Counted from the first letter of the stretch, positions 46,001 through 55,237 are shown. The stretch: 64,000 nt of DNA from an uncultured Peptoniphilus sp. (GCA_902489255.1 CABTZF010000002.1:1-64000); one strand, 5' to 3'. Notes: generated from the sequence alone by a model not told the origin. Numbers and translations are program-made.

Positions 46001-47296
46001 GGGTACGTGAAAAAATTTTTTGAAAATCAACCGAATGTATCACAGGCAGAGGTTGAAAGATTAACTTTAGAAGCAACAGGAGTTAAAAAAACAAGCGGTC
46101 AGCACCCGGGAGGTGTAATGATATGTCCTAAATCAAAAGAAATTTTTGACTTCACACCAATTCAATATCCGGCTGATGATAAAAAATCCGGTGTAATAAC
46201 TACACATTTTGATTATAATTTTATCCACGGGAAAATTTTAAAATTAGATATATTAGGTCACGACGGTCCCACCATAATAAAAATGCTAGAAGATTTTACA
46301 GGAATAGATACTTCAAAAATTCCCTTAGATGACAAGGATACCTTATCATTATTTTCAAATGCTGATAAATTAAATTTAGATGAAAAAATAATGGAAACAA
46401 GCACAGGTACTTTGGGCATTCCGGAGTTTGGGACAGCTTTTGTCAGACAGATGTTAATAGATACTAAACCAAAAAATTTTGCCGAATTAGTAAGAATTTC
46501 CGGTCTTTCACATGGTACTGATGTGTGGCTTGGAAATGCACAAGAGCTTATAAACACAGGAAAGGCTAACTTATCAGAAGTAATTTGTACAAGGGAAGAT
46601 ATAATGTTATATTTGATAGCGGCTGGAGCAGAAAATAAAATGGCCTTTGATACTATGGAAAAAGTTAGAAAAGGAAAAGGCCTTACAGATGAACAAATTA
46701 AGATTATGGACACGCTAAAACTGCCATCTTGGTATATGGATTCCTGCCAAAAAATAAAATATATGTTTCCCAAAGCCCATGCTGTTGCTTATGTTATGCT
46801 TTCTTTTAGAATAGCTTATTGTAAATTAAATTATCCCCTTGCATTTTATGCCACTTATTTTACTATAAAGCTTGCAGACTTTGTTGGAGAAGTAATTATT
46901 GAAGGAGCGGAAGCAATTAAAGAACAAGTACAATTTATTAATAGTAAAGAAGAACCTACAATAAAAGAAAATTCTCAAATGCCAATATATGAAGTAGCTT
47001 TAGAAATGTATGCAAGAGGATTGGAATTTTTACCAGTAGATATTTATAAATCCAAAGCTCAAGAATTTATTATTGAAAATAATAAAATAAGAATGCCTCT
47101 AAGGGCACTTACCGGGGTTGGAGAACAAGCAGCAAAAAACATTATTGCGGCAAGAAAAGAAGGAGAGTTTTTATCAAAAGAAGATTTAATGAAAAAGGCA
47201 AAAGTTGGTCAAGCTCTTATAAAAATATTTGAATCGAATAATGTAATTAAAGATATGGATGATACTAATCAAATTTCTATATTTAATATGATTTAA
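43049..47296 (+). CDS. polC: DNA polymerase III alpha subunit, PolC type
   Basis: A 1415-residue replicative polymerase of Gram-positive bacteria with built-in proofreading. Order: N-terminal domain, OB fold (about 200-300), split PHP domain, DnaQ-like exonuclease (about 402-570; VFDIETTG with Asp405 and Glu407), PHP second part, zinc finger (CPNC and CPICG), then the catalytic palm, fingers and C-terminal helix-hairpin-helix. The polymerase region includes GSRGSVGSSF and DIDLNF. The PHP metal ligands are replaced: HLH is RVH (319-321), MSQMD is MSQMN, TDH is TDV, and NVHY is NCFY. I chose TTG 43049 because GAGGTG lies 6 nt upstream; the GTG at 43040 is part of that site. Confidence 0.97.
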   Translation: MDLKLLLDKFKIEYDEKLSANINNVIYKKSTKELFLDIESATEIDNTLRNRLERDLKDFLDINSITIKYCKISNNYKNELDLIKNEIINYNPSASSWLKDINIKICKENYTVDIFSPSDEIYHSLIANGLSDILADKLSFFGNYKVNFKNRTVEKIDRASFINNFVEEEKKLSNNTENKNVPQKAKENPMKSNGKSYIYKSGRFKLGDFVNLIDMDINNQNITCKADIFSIDYRKVKNATLATISITDYTFSAFCKVFLKDKEFESFENEFKVGDSVIIGGQIIFDNFSKNDTIMIRYMEKTKKTLPEDLAKDKRVELRVHTKMSQMNGVTSFSDFAKRAKIWGHKAIAITDVSDVQGFPEAMDASKKEGIKVIYGLDANFVDNEEDIVVNFNDNIKYNSFVVFDIETTGLSPIRDKITEIGAVKIVDGNIRDRFSQLINPEIPIPEKVQELTRITNSLVENEPIIEEVAPRFYDFIKDSILVAHNAEFDTAFIRRVFKENGLDFTNPILDTLTLARATLRDTKKFNLGFLCKKFGISLVGAHRAVNDAEATAQLFLKLISISSDIQDMDLKKINLLKNQIDPAILFESSITILAKTQEGLKNLYKLVSKSHMNYYNRVAKVPRSLINNYRKGLLIGSGDETGEIFNAFFRNLDISEVEKIAKFYDYLEIQPVDNFIPSILSNKLNREDIININKKIYALGKEIDIPVVATSNCFYLDEKDDLVRRIILNGKVGIPDSRAKIKQKLYFKSTNEMLEEFSYLGAEASYEVVVSNTNLISDMIEDIQPIPSGKFPPIISGSEETLKDITYKKAHEIYGDPLPEIVGNRLKKELDSIISNGYAVLYIIAQKLVKKSNDDGYLVGSRGSVGSSFAATMADITEVNPLPAHYICPNCKYSEFPKDSTIDSGIDLPDKDCPICGHKLNKNGHNIPFEVFLGFYGDKEPDIDLNFAGEYQANAHKYTEELFGKGYVFRAGTIGTVAYKTAYGYVKKFFENQPNVSQAEVERLTLEATGVKKTSGQHPGGVMICPKSKEIFDFTPIQYPADDKKSGVITTHFDYNFIHGKILKLDILGHDGPTIIKMLEDFTGIDTSKIPLDDKDTLSLFSNADKLNLDEKIMETSTGTLGIPEFGTAFVRQMLIDTKPKNFAELVRISGLSHGTDVWLGNAQELINTGKANLSEVICTREDIMLYLIAAGAENKMAFDTMEKVRKGKGLTDEQIKIMDTLKLPSWYMDSCQKIKYMFPKAHAVAYVMLSFRIAYCKLNYPLAFYATYFTIKLADFVGEVIIEGAEAIKEQVQFINSKEEPTIKENSQMPIYEVALEMYARGLEFLPVDIYKSKAQEFIIENNKIRMPLRALTGVGEQAAKNIIAARKEGEFLSKEDLMKKAKVGQALIKIFESNNVIKDMDDTNQISIFNMI

Positions 47297-47298
47297 GC

Positions 47299-47326
47299 TT
47301 GAAATAATGCTGATTTATGATATAAT
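47299..47326 (+). promoter_or_regulatory. promoter before rimP
   Basis: TTGAAA (47299-47304), 16 bp, TATAAT (47321-47326), right after the polC stop. Confidence 0.65.
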
Positions 47327-47355
47327 AAAATAAAGTTATGTAAGAAAGATGTTAG

Positions 47356-47383
47356 AGAGTGGGTTTCCCACTCTTTGTTTTTT
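47356..47383 (+). terminator. leader terminator (attenuator) of the rimP-nusA-infB unit
   Basis: A perfect 8-bp stem AGAGTGGG/CCCACTCT with TTT loop and a TTGTTTTTT tail, about 25 nt downstream of the expected start of the promoter at 47299-47326 and just before the rimP ribosome-binding site. It both ends polC transcription and lies in the new leader. Confidence 0.85.
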
Positions 47384-47397
47384 AATTGGAGGTGTCT

Positions 47398-47862
47398 GTG
47401 AATCATAAATTAATAGAAGAAAAAGTTTTAACCATAGCACAAAAATCAGCCCAAAAATTAGCTTATGAAATAGTAGATATTGAGTATAAAATGGGTAGTA
47501 AACATGATTTACTTTCAATTTTTATTTATAAAAAAGAAGGTATTGATTTAGATGACTGCGCAAAAATGAGTCATGAAATTGAAAATGAATTAGATAATTT
47601 ACAAATATTATCGAGACCCTATTATTTAGAAATTTCTTCTCCGGGTCTTGATAGACCATTAAAAACTAAAGATGATTATAGAAGAAATTTAGAAAATGAA
47701 GTAGAAATTAAGCTTTATGGACCTTATGAAGGGAAAAAGGATTTTATAGGAATATTAAAAAATTATGATGCTGATAAAATTTTTATTGAATCTGAAAATA
47801 ATGAAGAAATTATTATTCCGATTAAAAATATTTCGTCCATTAAGCAAGTTATTAAATTTTAA
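47398..47862 (+). CDS. rimP: ribosome maturation factor RimP
   Basis: A 154-residue 30S assembly factor with two alpha/beta domains. Typical segments are ELVDIEYK-like EIVDIEYKMG, DDCAKMSHEIENELD and YYLEISSPGLDRPLK. The start is GTG at 47398 following GGAGGTG; an in-frame TTG upstream overlaps that site. First gene of the conserved rimP-nusA-rnpM-infB-rbfA operon. Confidence 0.95.
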   Translation: MNHKLIEEKVLTIAQKSAQKLAYEIVDIEYKMGSKHDLLSIFIYKKEGIDLDDCAKMSHEIENELDNLQILSRPYYLEISSPGLDRPLKTKDDYRRNLENEVEIKLYGPYEGKKDFIGILKNYDADKIFIESENNEEIIIPIKNISSIKQVIKF

Positions 47863-47873
47863 CGGAGGAGAAG

Positions 47874-49094
47874 ATGAATCAAGAATTCATAATGGCATTA
47901 AATGAAATAGAGAAGGATAAGGGAATTTCAAAAGATATAATTTTTGATGCATTGGAACAGGCACTAATATCGTCTTATAAAAAAAATTACGGTTCTTCTC
48001 AAAATGTAACTGTAAAAATGGATAGAGATACAGGAGAAATTAAACTATTTGCATTTAAAAATATCGTTGAGGAAGTCAATAATCCTGAAATTGAAATGAG
48101 CTTGGAAGCTGCTAAGAAAATTAACTCTAGTTATAATATAGGCGATATATACAATGAAGAAATTCATCCAAAAAATTTTGGGAGAATTGCTGCTCAAACA
48201 GCTAAACAAGTTGTTATTCAAAGAATAAAAGATGCAGAAAAAGAAGTAATTTTCGAAAATTTTGCCAAAAAGGAAAGAGAAATTTTAACTGGTTTAGTAC
48301 AAAGATCCAGTTATGGAAATGTATATGTAGATTTAGGTAAAACGGAAGGAATCCTACCTTTAAATGAGCAAATTAGTGGTGAAAGCTATAAACATGGTGA
48401 TAGGTATAAAATGCTTTTGTTAGAAGTTAAACGTTCTACAAAGGGACCTCAAGTTATACTATCTCGTTCTCATCCGGACTTAATTAAGAGACTTTTTGAA
48501 TTAGAAGTACCTGAAATTAATGAAGGAATAGTTGAAATATATTCTATTTCTCGAGAGGCAGGTTCAAGGACAAAAATTGCTGTTTTTTCTGTTGACCCTG
48601 AAGTAGATCCACTAGGAGCTTGCGTAGGTTACAAGGGTCAAAGAGTAAATGCTATAGTTGATGAATTAAGTAATGAAAAGATTGATATAGTAATTTATGA
48701 AAAGGATCCCCAATCTTTTATTGCAAATTCACTAAGTCCATCTAAGGTAGAAAAAGTTTTTATAAATGAAAATGAAAAATCAGCCTTAGCCATTGTACCT
48801 GATTATCAACTATCCTTAGCCATAGGGAAAGAGGGACAAAATGTTAGACTTGCCGCTAAACTCACAGGATGGAAAATTGATATAAAATCAGCAAGTCAAT
48901 ATGAAAAATATTTAGAAGAAGAAAATATTAGTGAAGAAGAATTGATTGAAAGATTTAAAACAAAAATTGATAAATCTGTCGATTCAAGTAATGTTCTTGA
49001 TGAAAATATTAAAATTGAACCTATTGATGAAAATGTAGAGCTTGAAAAAATAGATTGTGATCTAAATACAAAAATGAATGATGACAATGAATAA
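47874..49094 (+). CDS. nusA: transcription termination/antitermination protein NusA
   Basis: A 406-residue RNA-polymerase-binding factor. An N-terminal domain (1-130) is followed by S1 (about 135-200, SSYGNVYVDLGKTEG) and two KH domains (DPLGACVGYKGQRVNAI and LAIGKEGQNVRLAAKLTGWKIDI motifs). After KH2 comes an acidic, low-complexity tail (about 345-406). No E. coli-type acidic repeats are present, as in Bacillus. GGAGGAG precedes the ATG. Confidence 0.96.
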   Translation: MNQEFIMALNEIEKDKGISKDIIFDALEQALISSYKKNYGSSQNVTVKMDRDTGEIKLFAFKNIVEEVNNPEIEMSLEAAKKINSSYNIGDIYNEEIHPKNFGRIAAQTAKQVVIQRIKDAEKEVIFENFAKKEREILTGLVQRSSYGNVYVDLGKTEGILPLNEQISGESYKHGDRYKMLLLEVKRSTKGPQVILSRSHPDLIKRLFELEVPEINEGIVEIYSISREAGSRTKIAVFSVDPEVDPLGACVGYKGQRVNAIVDELSNEKIDIVIYEKDPQSFIANSLSPSKVEKVFINENEKSALAIVPDYQLSLAIGKEGQNVRLAAKLTGWKIDIKSASQYEKYLEEENISEEELIERFKTKIDKSVDSSNVLDENIKIEPIDENVELEKIDCDLNTKMNDDNE

Positions 49095-49190
49095 GGTTTC
49101 ATAGATAAGAACGAAGAATATACTGTTAATGATATTGGTTAAAAATAGTATTTATTTACTAATATAAAGAAATTATTATTATGGTGAATT

Positions 49191-49454
49191 ATGGTAAAAA
49201 CTAGAAAAATTCCTATGCGTACATGCATAGGCTGTAAAGAACAAAAACCAAAGAATGATTTAATAAGAGTTGTAAAAAACAAAGAAGATGAAATATTCAT
49301 AGACTTAACAGGAAAGGCAAATGGTAGAGGTGCATATTTATGCAAGAGTAAAAATTGCTTGGAAAAAGCTATAAAATCAAAGGCTTTAAACAGGGCATTT
49401 TCTACTGAGATTGACAATGAAACATATGAAAAATTAAGGCAGTCAATTTTATAA
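49191..49454 (+). CDS. rnpM: RNase P modulator RnpM (YlxR family)
   Basis: An 87-residue YlxR-family protein, a small RNA-binding protein reported to modulate RNase P. The motif RTCIGCKEQKPKNDLIRV near the N-terminus and GRGAYLC further on are diagnostic. Its start follows a GGTGAATT site. In many Firmicutes an L7Ae-like gene (ylxQ) lies between it and infB; here infB follows directly after 27 bp. Confidence 0.93.
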   Translation: MVKTRKIPMRTCIGCKEQKPKNDLIRVVKNKEDEIFIDLTGKANGRGAYLCKSKNCLEKAIKSKALNRAFSTEIDNETYEKLRQSIL

Positions 49455-49481
49455 ATATCATCTTTTAAGGAGGTGTTCTAT

Positions 49482-51728
49482 TTGTCAAATATAAGAGTGC
49501 ACGCATTGGCAAAAGATATTGGGATTACAAGCAAGGAACTTTTAATTAAATTAAAAGAACTTAATATTGAAGCGAAGAATCACATGTCCACAATCAATGA
49601 GGCAGATGAACAAAAAGTGAGAAATCTCTATAATAGGGCTACTAATAAAGACGGCAAAAAAGTATCTAAAGATATGAATAAAAGTGCTAATAAAAATAAT
49701 AAGCAAGTTAAAGATAAATATAAAAATAAAGAAAATCTTAAAAATAATGATGTCAATAAAAAGCACATTAATCAAAGTAGTATAGTTGAAGATGAAGAAA
49801 ATTTTAAACATAAAAGAAATATAAATCAAAAAAATCTCCACAAAAAAAAGAAACAAAATATTGGAGATCAAGAAAATGAAATAATATATAAGCCAAGAGA
49901 TCTAAGCAAAAAGAAACCCAAGAAAAAATTAAGAAATAAGGATAAGTCTACAGTTTCCTTTGCTGACGGTCCAATTAAAATAAAGGCACCTATAGTTGTT
50001 AAAGACTTTGCAGAAAAATTAGGCCTTGGTATCAGTTCGGTAATGACAAAGCTAATAGCTTTAGGAGTGATGGCAAACCAAAATCAATCTATTGATGAAG
50101 ATACTTCATTACTACTTGCAGATGAATTAGGTATCGAAATAGAAATTGATGATGAATCTAATGATAGTGTTTCAATTGAAGAAAAATTCGGATTATTAAA
50201 AAAGGACAACGAAAGAGATTTAAAATTGAGAGCTCCTGTAGTTACAGTAATGGGTCATGTTGATCATGGTAAAACTTCATTACTTGATGTCATTAGAAAA
50301 TCCCATGTTACGGATTCTGAAGCAGGTGGAATTACTCAACATATTGGTGCATATACAGTTAATCTTAAGGGGAAAAAAATTACCTTTCTTGATACACCAG
50401 GACATGAAGCATTTACATCAATGCGATTAAGGGGAGCCCAAACAACTGATATTGCAGTACTTGTAGTTGCAGCCGATGATGGTGTTATGCCTCAAACAGT
50501 CGAAGCAATTTCTCATGCAAGGTCAGCAAATGTCCCTATAATTGTTGCTATAACTAAAATTGATAAATCTGATGCAAATCCTGATAGAGTAAAACAAGAA
50601 CTTATGAATTATAACCTTGTTTCAGAAGAATGGGGAGGAAATACAATTATGATAGGGGTATCATCAAAAACCAAAGAAGGTATTGATGACCTATTAGAGA
50701 TGATTCTTCTAGTTGCAGAAATGCAAGAGTTAAAAGCTAATCCAAATAGGCTTGCTATTGGTAATATAATTGAAGCAAGACTTGATAAATCCAAAGGCCC
50801 AATGGCTACAGTTTTAGTTAAAAATGGAACTTTAAGATCTGGGGATTATGTTGTTTCAGGAGTTTGTTCAGGAAGAATTAGAGCCATGACTGATGATAAA
50901 CATAAAAGAATAAAAAAAGCAGGACCTTCTATGCCGGCTGTAATTCTAGGATTAAGTGATGTTCCCAATGCAGGAGATATACTTTATGCAGTAAAAGATG
51001 ATAAAGTAGCAAAAATAATAGCTGAACAAAATACTCAACTTGCAAGAGATGAGAGACTTAACACTACAAATAAAGTCAGCCTGGAAAACTTATTTGACAA
51101 GTTTAAAGAAGAAGAGAAGAAAGAGTTAAATCTTGTTGTTAAAGCGGATGTTAAGGGATCTGTAGAAGCTTTGGTTCAATCGCTTGTAAAATTATCTAAT
51201 GATGAAGTTAAAATATCAATTGTCCATCAAGGCGTTGGCGGAATTAATGAATCTGATGTTACTTTAGCATCTGCTTCAGGAGCTATTGTAATAGGTTTTA
51301 ATGTAAGACCTAACATTAATGCAATGGATTTAGCTAAAAATGAAGAAATTGAAATTAGAACTTACAGGGTAATATATGATATTTTAAATGATATTGAATC
51401 AGCTGTTAAAGGTATGCTTGAGCCAACAATTGTTGAAGAAATTATTGGTAGATGTGAAGTTAGACAGTTGTTCAAACTTCCAAATAACAACGTTGTTGCC
51501 GGAGTTTATGTAATCAGCGGTAAAATTTTAAGAAATTCAAAAGTTAAGGTTCTTAGAGATGATATAGTTATTCATGAAGGAGATATTTCATCTTTAAAGA
51601 GATTTAAAGATGATGTAAAGGAATTACAAACAAGTTATGAAGGCGGATTAATGATTGATGGTTTTAATGATATTAAAGAAGGAGATTTATTGGAATCTTA
51701 TATTTTAAAGGAAATAAAAAGGGATTAA
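49482..51728 (+). CDS. infB: translation initiation factor IF-2
   Basis: A 748-residue GTPase that places initiator tRNA on the 30S subunit. A short N-terminal IF2_N helix bundle ([12 protein letters not shown]) is followed by a Lys- and Asn-rich linker (about 55-160), a second IF2_N module, then the G domain with GHVDHGKTS near 257, DTPGHEAF and TKID. Domains II-IV follow. I chose TTG 49482 because AAGGAGGTG lies 6 nt upstream; the GTG at 49473 is part of that site. Confidence 0.96.
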   Translation: MSNIRVHALAKDIGITSKELLIKLKELNIEAKNHMSTINEADEQKVRNLYNRATNKDGKKVSKDMNKSANKNNKQVKDKYKNKENLKNNDVNKKHINQSSIVEDEENFKHKRNINQKNLHKKKKQNIGDQENEIIYKPRDLSKKKPKKKLRNKDKSTVSFADGPIKIKAPIVVKDFAEKLGLGISSVMTKLIALGVMANQNQSIDEDTSLLLADELGIEIEIDDESNDSVSIEEKFGLLKKDNERDLKLRAPVVTVMGHVDHGKTSLLDVIRKSHVTDSEAGGITQHIGAYTVNLKGKKITFLDTPGHEAFTSMRLRGAQTTDIAVLVVAADDGVMPQTVEAISHARSANVPIIVAITKIDKSDANPDRVKQELMNYNLVSEEWGGNTIMIGVSSKTKEGIDDLLEMILLVAEMQELKANPNRLAIGNIIEARLDKSKGPMATVLVKNGTLRSGDYVVSGVCSGRIRAMTDDKHKRIKKAGPSMPAVILGLSDVPNAGDILYAVKDDKVAKIIAEQNTQLARDERLNTTNKVSLENLFDKFKEEEKKELNLVVKADVKGSVEALVQSLVKLSNDEVKISIVHQGVGGINESDVTLASASGAIVIGFNVRPNINAMDLAKNEEIEIRTYRVIYDILNDIESAVKGMLEPTIVEEIIGRCEVRQLFKLPNNNVVAGVYVISGKILRNSKVKVLRDDIVIHEGDISSLKRFKDDVKELQTSYEGGLMIDGFNDIKEGDLLESYILKEIKRD

Positions 51729-51730
51729 TT

Positions 51731-52090
51731 ATGGATAATAAAAGAATTAATAAAATATCTGAAGAAGTAAGAAGATGTTTAAGTGAGATAATTCAAAATA
51801 AAATTAAAGACCCAAGAATTCCGGCTTTAACAAGTATTTCATATACAGAAGTCACCAGGGATTTATCTTTTGCAAAAGTATATGTATCAGTTTTTGGGGA
51901 TGAAAACATTAAAAAGCAAGCTTTGGAAGGACTTGAAAGTGCTAAGGGCTTCATTAAAAAAGAGCTGGCAAAAGAAGTAAAATTGAGAATTATGCCTGAA
52001 CTTATTTTTATAAATGATGATTCTATTGAAAATGGATTAAAGATGGATAAACTTATAGCTGAGGTAAATCATGGAAAAAAATTTTCATAA
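51731..52090 (+). CDS. rbfA: ribosome-binding factor A
   Basis: A 119-residue KH-like cold-shock factor for 30S maturation. It has the family segments KISEEVRRCLSEIIQNKIKDPR and YVSVFGDE, and the PELIFINDDSIENG tail. It starts 2 bp after infB and overlaps nrnA by 20 bp. Confidence 0.95.
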   Translation: MDNKRINKISEEVRRCLSEIIQNKIKDPRIPALTSISYTEVTRDLSFAKVYVSVFGDENIKKQALEGLESAKGFIKKELAKEVKLRIMPELIFINDDSIENGLKMDKLIAEVNHGKKFS

Positions 52091-53057
52091 GGAACTTACA
52101 ATCTTAAGAGAAAAAATATATAGTTCAAAAAGGATTGCTATCGCCAGTCATATGAATCCCGATGGAGATAATTTGGGATCAAAACTTTGTTTGTATAAAT
52201 TTTTTATAAATTTAAAAAAAGAAGTCTATGTAATCGAAAATGATGAAGTTCCAACAGCCGAAAAATTTTTGCCCGGTGTTGTTAATTTAGTCAATTCAGA
52301 TGCAATTGATAACTTGGACTTTGATTTAATGATAGTAACTGATTGTGGAGATCTTGAAAGAATAGGCAAAGCTAGTAAAATTTTTCATAGTGCCGGATTC
52401 ACCGTTAATATAGACCATCATCCTACAAATACAAATTTTGCTGAATTAAATATTGTTGATGAAGATTCTTCTGCAGTCTGTGAATTGATATTTATACTTC
52501 TTAAAGAGATGGGCTTTGATATGGATAAGGATATGGCAACATGTTTATATACAGGGTTATCGACCGATACAGGATCTTTTAAATATGATTCGATTAGACC
52601 GGAAACTTTTCAGGTAGCAAAGGAACTTTTAGAAATTGGCATAGATACTAATGAAATAGTTGTAAATTTGTATCAGAGGAGGACTAAAGAAAAAACAGCT
52701 TTGCTTCTTCAAGCTTTAAAAACTATTAAATATTATAACGAAAGTAAAATTGCCCTTGTTTATATTTGCGACGAAGATATAAAAAGTACGGGTGCAAGAA
52801 AGTCTGATTCTGACGGTATTGTTGAGTTTGTTAGAGATATTGATGGAGTTGAACTTGCTATTTTTATTAAAGAAAAAGAAGATTCATATAGGTTATCAAC
52901 CAGGTCTAAAACCTTTGTAAATTGTTCTGACATTGCCAAAAAATTTAATGGAGGCGGGCATATTCGTGCTGCAGGAGGAACTATTTATAAAAAAGATTAT
53001 CCAAAATTAGATTTAGCCATAAATGCTGTGATTAAGGCTGCCAAAATGGAATTTTAG
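52071..53057 (+). CDS. nrnA: bifunctional oligoribonuclease/pAp phosphatase NrnA
   Basis: A 328-residue DHH-DHHA1 phosphoesterase that degrades nano-RNA and hydrolyses pAp. Metal-binding motifs are HMNPDGDNLGS near the N-terminus, VTDCGD, NIDHHPTN (the DHH motif) and, in the DHHA1 domain, GGGHIRAAG. The GAGGT ribosome-binding site and start lie inside the end of rbfA. truB begins one base after its stop. Confidence 0.95.
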   Translation: MEKNFHKELTILREKIYSSKRIAIASHMNPDGDNLGSKLCLYKFFINLKKEVYVIENDEVPTAEKFLPGVVNLVNSDAIDNLDFDLMIVTDCGDLERIGKASKIFHSAGFTVNIDHHPTNTNFAELNIVDEDSSAVCELIFILLKEMGFDMDKDMATCLYTGLSTDTGSFKYDSIRPETFQVAKELLEIGIDTNEIVVNLYQRRTKEKTALLLQALKTIKYYNESKIALVYICDEDIKSTGARKSDSDGIVEFVRDIDGVELAIFIKEKEDSYRLSTRSKTFVNCSDIAKKFNGGGHIRAAGGTIYKKDYPKLDLAINAVIKAAKMEF

Positions 53058-53058
53058 A

Positions 53059-53940
53059 ATGGATGGAATATTAGTTTTAAATAAAGAAAAAGGCTTAACT
53101 TCCCATGATATGATTAAAATGGTGAGAAAAAAACTAAATATGAAAAAAGTTGGTCACACAGGGACTTTAGATCCAATAGCAACAGGAGTGTTAGTTATAT
53201 GTCTTGGAAGAGCCACTAAAATAAGTGATTATATAATGAGAAGTAAAAAAACATATCTAGCTAAAATAAGGCTTGGAATTCTTACAGATTCTTTCGACAT
53301 AATGGGTAATATTTTAAAGGAAGAAAGTTTTACTATCAATAAAGATAAATTATTATGTTGTTTAAATGAATTTGTAGGTAAATCATATCAACTTCCACCA
53401 ATGTATAGTGCTATAAAGGTTAATGGAAAAAAATTATATGAATATGCAAGATTGGGTCTTGAGATTGATAGAAAAGAAAGATTAATAGAAATTTATTCAA
53501 TAGAATTAATAGACTTTAACAATAAAGATGAATTTACTATCAGATGTAAGGTTTCTAGTGGAACCTATATAAGAAGTTTAGCTAATGATATAGGGAAAAA
53601 ATTAAATACTTTTGGAACACTATTGGAACTAGCCAGAGAAGGAAATTCTACATTTACACTGGATGATTGTATATATAGCAAAGATTTTATAGAAATGCCC
53701 TTAGAAATAATTAAAGAAAGGATTATTCCTATGGATGATGCTTTATCAGACTTAGAAAAGTTTACTTATCCTGATGACTTTTATGATAAACTAATAAACG
53801 GCGTTAAATTTGAAGTAATGAAACCTATGGATGAAAAAATATATAGACTGTATTGTAGGAATGAATTTATAGGTTTGGGAAGATTAAAGACTCTAATGGA
53901 TAAAAATTATATGACTTTATTTAAAAAATTAATAGGATAA
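53059..53940 (+). CDS. truB: tRNA pseudouridine(55) synthase
   Basis: A 293-residue enzyme making pseudouridine-55 in the tRNA T-loop. The catalytic Asp is Asp38 in GHTGTLDPIATGVL, and YQLPPMYSAIKVNG and SGTYIRSLANDIG are further conserved motifs. It has a C-terminal domain as in the Bacillus-type enzyme. Coupled to nrnA (one-base spacing) and followed by ribF. Confidence 0.96.
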   Translation: MDGILVLNKEKGLTSHDMIKMVRKKLNMKKVGHTGTLDPIATGVLVICLGRATKISDYIMRSKKTYLAKIRLGILTDSFDIMGNILKEESFTINKDKLLCCLNEFVGKSYQLPPMYSAIKVNGKKLYEYARLGLEIDRKERLIEIYSIELIDFNNKDEFTIRCKVSSGTYIRSLANDIGKKLNTFGTLLELAREGNSTFTLDDCIYSKDFIEMPLEIIKERIIPMDDALSDLEKFTYPDDFYDKLINGVKFEVMKPMDEKIYRLYCRNEFIGLGRLKTLMDKNYMTLFKKLIG

Positions 53941-53943
53941 ATT

Positions 53944-54852
53944 ATGTTAGTTATTGATATAAATTTAAATTATATTGCTAAAGAAAATTCAATAATTGCC
54001 CTTGGTAATTTTGATGGTGTTCATAAAGGACATAGAAAACTTTTAGAAAGAACAGTTAAAAGAGCTAAGGAAAAAAAATTATACTCTGCCGTTTTGGGTT
54101 TTAAAGAACATAGTTCAAACACTTATTCTGAAAATAAAAAAAAGATTATTACATCAAATGCAACAAAATTTAAAATATTTTCAGATTTGGGAATAGATAT
54201 TGTCTATTTAATTGATTTTAATAAGGAATTTATGTCACTATCTCCGTGGGATTTTTTGAACGGATTTTTAAAAGATAAATTAAAAGTCAAGGGTTTAGTT
54301 GTAGGTTATGATTATACTTTTGGTTATAAAAAAACCGGAGATATAAGTTATTTGAGAAAAAATTCATCTATTTTCAATTGGTTAGATATTATTGAAGAAC
54401 AAAAATGGAAAGGAGAGGCAATATCTTCTTCTTTAATTAGAAAATTAATAGCTGAGGGTGAAATTAAAGAAGCAAATACTTTGTTAGAAAGTAATTACAC
54501 TATGATTGGAGAAATAGTCCATAACAAAGGGTTGGGAAGTAAAATGGGCTACCCGACAGCTAACTTGTCTCTTACTGACAATTATATTATTCCAAGGTTT
54601 GGGGTATATGATACAGATATTATTTTAGATGGAAAAAAATTCAAAGCAGCAACAAGTGTTGGTACAAATCCAACTGTTGAAGACGATGGAATAAAAATTG
54701 AAGCCCATATATTGGATTTTAATAAAGATATATATGGGAAAACTGTTGAGTTAATATTTTTGAATTTTATTAGACCGGAATTAATCTTTAAAAATGTTAA
54801 TGAATTATTTCATCAAATTGAGCAAGATGTATTAAAAGTTAGACAAAGATAA
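53944..54852 (+). CDS. ribF: bifunctional riboflavin kinase/FAD synthetase
   Basis: A 302-residue enzyme converting riboflavin to FMN and then FAD. The N-terminal nucleotidyltransferase has GNFDGVHKGH (21-30) and the VGYDYTFGY segment. The C-terminal kinase has GSKMGYPTANLSL and the GVYDTDI core. It starts 3 bp after truB. Order truB-ribF-rpsO-pnp is conserved. Confidence 0.96.
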   Translation: MLVIDINLNYIAKENSIIALGNFDGVHKGHRKLLERTVKRAKEKKLYSAVLGFKEHSSNTYSENKKKIITSNATKFKIFSDLGIDIVYLIDFNKEFMSLSPWDFLNGFLKDKLKVKGLVVGYDYTFGYKKTGDISYLRKNSSIFNWLDIIEEQKWKGEAISSSLIRKLIAEGEIKEANTLLESNYTMIGEIVHNKGLGSKMGYPTANLSLTDNYIIPRFGVYDTDIILDGKKFKAATSVGTNPTVEDDGIKIEAHILDFNKDIYGKTVELIFLNFIRPELIFKNVNELFHQIEQDVLKVRQR

Positions 54853-54854
54853 GC

Positions 54855-54883
54855 TTTACAAAATTTTATACATCTGTTATCAT
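54855..54883 (+). promoter_or_regulatory. rpsO promoter
   Basis: TTTACA (54855-54860), 17 bp, TATCAT (54878-54883), right after the ribF stop. Confidence 0.6.
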
Positions 54884-54899
54884 ATAAATAAATTATTTT

Positions 54900-54950
54900 T
54901 ACCCTATCGTGGTTTTTCGTTCCTCGGCGAACTACTAGGTTAAGGTTAAT
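54900..54950 (+). promoter_or_regulatory. structured rpsO leader, probable S15 autoregulatory RNA
   Basis: Contains GTTC(CTCGGC)GAAC as a hairpin, with flanking ACCCTA and TAGGT that can pair around it. The CGTTCCTCGGCGAACTACT stretch looks like the leader commonly found before rpsO in Firmicutes, where S15 binds its own mRNA. Identity rests on recall of the motif and position. Confidence 0.55.
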
Positions 54951-54967
54951 AAGAATTAGGAGGATAT

Positions 54968-55234
54968 ATGTTAAATAAAGAAGAAAAAATTGAAATAATT
55001 GATAATTTCAAAACACATGAAGGAGACACAGGGTCTCCTGAAGTACAAGTAGCAATTCTTACAAAGAGAATTAATGATTTAAATGAACATTTAAGGATTC
55101 ATAAAAAAGACCATCATTCAAGAAGGGGACTTTTAAAGATGGTTGGTAAAAGAAGAAACCTTTTAAGGTATTTAAAAGAAAAGGATATTGAAAGATATCG
55201 TAAATTAATTGAAAGACTAAATATTAGAGGATAA
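54968..55234 (+). CDS. rpsO: 30S ribosomal protein S15
   Basis: An 88-residue primary 16S-binding protein. The motifs [38 protein letters not shown] and [10 protein letters not shown] are essentially diagnostic and the length is standard. TTAGGAGG precedes the ATG. Confidence 0.98.
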   Translation: MLNKEEKIEIIDNFKTHEGDTGSPEVQVAILTKRINDLNEHLRIHKKDHHSRRGLLKMVGKRRNLLRYLKEKDIERYRKLIERLNIRG

Positions 55235-55237
55235 AAT

